Translations under genes and position numbers: made by a program
Assembly: GCA_021844725.1 (NCBI GenBank)
Contig: JAKBSX010000151.1
Span: forward strand, 1 to 6,913
Length of the DNA: 6,913 nt
From: Actinomycetes bacterium
GTDB lineage: Bacteria; Actinomycetota; Acidimicrobiia; Acidimicrobiales; Acidimicrobiaceae
Direction of reading: 5' to 3'
The notes under the pieces: model-generated
Database searches by the model: none
The model's input: the letters and a program-made list of their open reading frames with translations, nothing else
Told to the model about the DNA's origin: nothing
Part shown: positions 5,337 through 6,913 of the stretch, one piece after another
Layout of the letters: every line of letters begins with the position of its first letter
How positions within the stretch are numbered: the first letter of the stretch is position 1

Positions 5337-6913
5337 TTAGACCGCAATATGATTTTTGCGCAACACCGAAGTGCTCCCCCTGCCAAGTTCCACCTGCATC
5401 TCCATTAGATCGCCTGCTACTAGATTCCCAAAAGACTCGTTCAGTTCAAGCTCGATAGTCGAGTTGTCCGCGCGTAAGATTGCCACTCGAAATGTACCAA
5501 GGTCGATGCTGTCCCCTACATAGCAGAGTGCGTGAAGTGTTACTCCCGCATCGGTAATTTCAAACTGAAAACTCGGTTTAGCTCTTGTCGTAATAACCTT
5601 GGATTCGATCACCCGGTGGCCCGAACTCTTGAAGGCAACCGCAAATCCCTCCTCGCGCAGCTCTGCCAGATCACTCACTGCGTCAAACATTCCACGTGGG
5701 TTTGCTTCGACACCCAGAATATTCTCATAGCCTAAGATTTGAGCTACTTCCACGCTGCCCGGATCTTTCAACAGCTCACCAACGGTTCCCTCAGCAATCA
5801 CAACCCCGTCATCAATAATTGCCAATGATTCAGACAGGAATGCCGCCTCTGTGATGTCATGGGTTACGACGATTAGGTAGAGGTTCAGACCCATAACCAG
5901 ATTGCGGACAAACCTTATTTGCCTGTCTCTCTCAAACCGGTCCAGTGCGCTGAACGGCTCGTCGAGTATAAGAAGATCCGGACCTGCTGCAAGAGAGCGA
6001 GCGAGGGCCACGCGCTGTCGCTGCCCGCCCGAAAGGGTCGAGACCCTTCGATCCAAGAGCGGAACGATTCCAACCTGATTTGCCACCACTAAGATCCTTC
6101 TCTCGATCTCGGCGCCCTCCTTGACTCCGCCAGCCCATCGCACCGAAGCCGCCATTTGCGCATAAACATTTAGATGGTCGAAAAGGCCCTGACCCTGGGG
6201 AACATAGGCTATCCTCGGAGTCTCGACGCCGCCCAGATCAAGTTGCCCAGTTAAAGACGGCGCAAGTCCGGCAATGCTGCGAAGAGTCATGGACTTCCCA
6301 GCTCCCGAAGGACCTGTTATCGCAAGTGACCGGCTGTCCGTGGCGACTTCTACATCCAGTGCAAATCCCCCAATATGTCCGTTCACACCGATTTTTATAT
6401 GATCACTGCCGCTGTTAGCCGGAGGCTCTACGGGCAGCGGCAATTCCTCATGTCCCACCCCCCGGGGATTTCTAATTCCCAGCACCAGCTTTGACGGAAC
6501 AATGATCCTAGTTATAACGGCCACAGCCAGAAACGAAATAACCAGAACTGCGGCGACTGGAAGGATTGCCGTCCTGAGTCCGGATCCCGAGAACTGTGCA
6601 AAAATCATTACTGGTAGCGACGTCGGATGATACGCTACCAGCACCGTAGCGCCAAATTCGCCGAAAGCCCGAAGCCAACCCATCATCACAGCAGTCCGGA
6701 CTGACTTGATCGACAGAGGAAGTTCGATTCCCACAATTCGGCGCCAGTTCGGAATGCCCAGTAAATACGACACCTCAAACACTTCTGGTGAAAGTGCAGA
6801 AAACGCTGCACGCGTACCCTCGACAACGAATGGCATTTCGACGAACAATTGCGCAAGAACAATTGCTGCCATCGAACTGACAAGCCTTCCATGAAACAAT
6901 TTTCCAATGGTGG
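5337..6913 (-). CDS. fused ABC transporter permease-ATPase, molybdate/tungstate type (ModB-ModC-like), N-terminus outside window
   Basis: The frame is open to the right edge; the TTG at 6899 is internal (TIGKLFHGR precedes and spans it). Numbering from that codon, residues 1-133 are an ABC importer permease core with hydrophobic segments near 9-26, 69-90 and 111-133. Its EAA-type cytoplasmic loop is EVSYLLGIP (42-50) ending IELP (58-61), followed by RAFGEFGATV (77-86), a hallmark of ModB-type permeases. A polar linker (about 134-165) joins a complete ATPase domain: Walker A GPSGAGKS (196-203), Q-loop Q235, signature LSGGQ (289-293), Walker B LLILDE (309-314), D-loop SALD (317-320) and H-loop H347. 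The last ~125 residues are TOBE-like near the end (FRVAILRADNSTIELEL). Both halves of the importer core are thus in one membrane-bound chain. Molybdate, tungstate or sulfate is the likely substrate class, but thiamine- or iron-type importers share this permease fold. No binding-protein gene is in view. The downstream neighbour on this strand, DUF1707, is over 500 bases away, so no operon is evident on that side. Confidence 0.88.
   Translation of the reverse strand, partial: TIGKLFHGRLVSSMAAIVLAQLFVEMPFVVEGTRAAFSALSPEVFEVSYLLGIPNWRRIVGIELPLSIKSVRTAVMMGWLRAFGEFGATVLVAYHPTSLPVMIFAQFSGSGLRTAILPVAAVLVISFLAVAVITRIIVPSKLVLGIRNPRGVGHEELPLPVEPPANSGSDHIKIGVNGHIGGFALDVEVATDSRSLAITGPSGAGKSMTLRSIAGLAPSLTGQLDLGGVETPRIAYVPQGQGLFDHLNVYAQMAASVRWAGGVKEGAEIERRILVVANQVGIVPLLDRRVSTLSGGQRQRVALARSLAAGPDLLILDEPFSALDRFERDRQIRFVRNLVMGLNLYLIVVTHDITEAAFLSESLAIIDDGVVIAEGTVGELLKDPGSVEVAQILGYENILGVEANPRGMFDAVSDLAELREEGFAVAFKSSGHRVIESKVITTRAKPSFQFEITDAGVTLHALCYVGDSIDLGTFRVAILRADNSTIELELNESFGNLVAGDLMEMQVELGRGSTSVLRKNHIAV

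Noticed and set aside
5107..5340. 77-codon plus-strand frame with a GTG start
   Set aside because: No family resemblance, no clear ribosome binding site, and it ends within the convergent ABC gene's stop; it reads like a chance frame in the hairpin-dense gap.

Overview
The window looks like chromosomal DNA from an actinobacterium of moderate GC, roughly half by eye. Two things suggest this. The first gene reads like the actinobacterial type of O-succinylbenzoate-CoA ligase (menaquinone synthesis), and a DUF1707 membrane protein, a domain typical of Actinobacteria, lies further on. An aquatic Acidimicrobiia-like source is my guess only. No transposase, integrase, CRISPR array, rRNA or recognisable tRNA was seen.

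Layout. Positions 2-658 (+) hold the 3' part of a menE-like acyl-CoA ligase, cut by the window edge. It converges on, and overlaps by 12 bases, a classical short-chain dehydrogenase/reductase (SDR, 647-1423, -). A 53-base divergent spacer follows. Next is a DUF255/YyaL-type thioredoxin-fold protein (from 1477, +) whose reading frame breaks near 2952; the rest of the protein continues in another frame to 3461. A 254-residue protein of unknown function (3503-4267, +) starts 41 bases later, and a possible 32-codon ORF overlaps its stop. A DUF1707 two-helix membrane protein (4389-4814, -) is next. A gap of about 520 bases has no convincing gene but many short perfect inverted repeats. The last gene (5337-6913, -) is a single polypeptide joining a molybdate-type ABC permease to an ATPase and a TOBE-like tail; its N-terminus lies outside the window.

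How the genes relate. I see no single pathway. The ligase belongs to menaquinone synthesis, the ABC protein to oxyanion-type import, and the SDR to unspecified NADP(H) redox chemistry. The DUF255 gene and the unknown gene may share a transcript, but a weak hairpin/T-run lies between them. The points most worth following are the frameshift in the DUF255 gene, the fused permease-ATPase, the unknown CxxC protein and the hairpin-dense gap. I found no convincing evidence for an entirely new multi-gene system.
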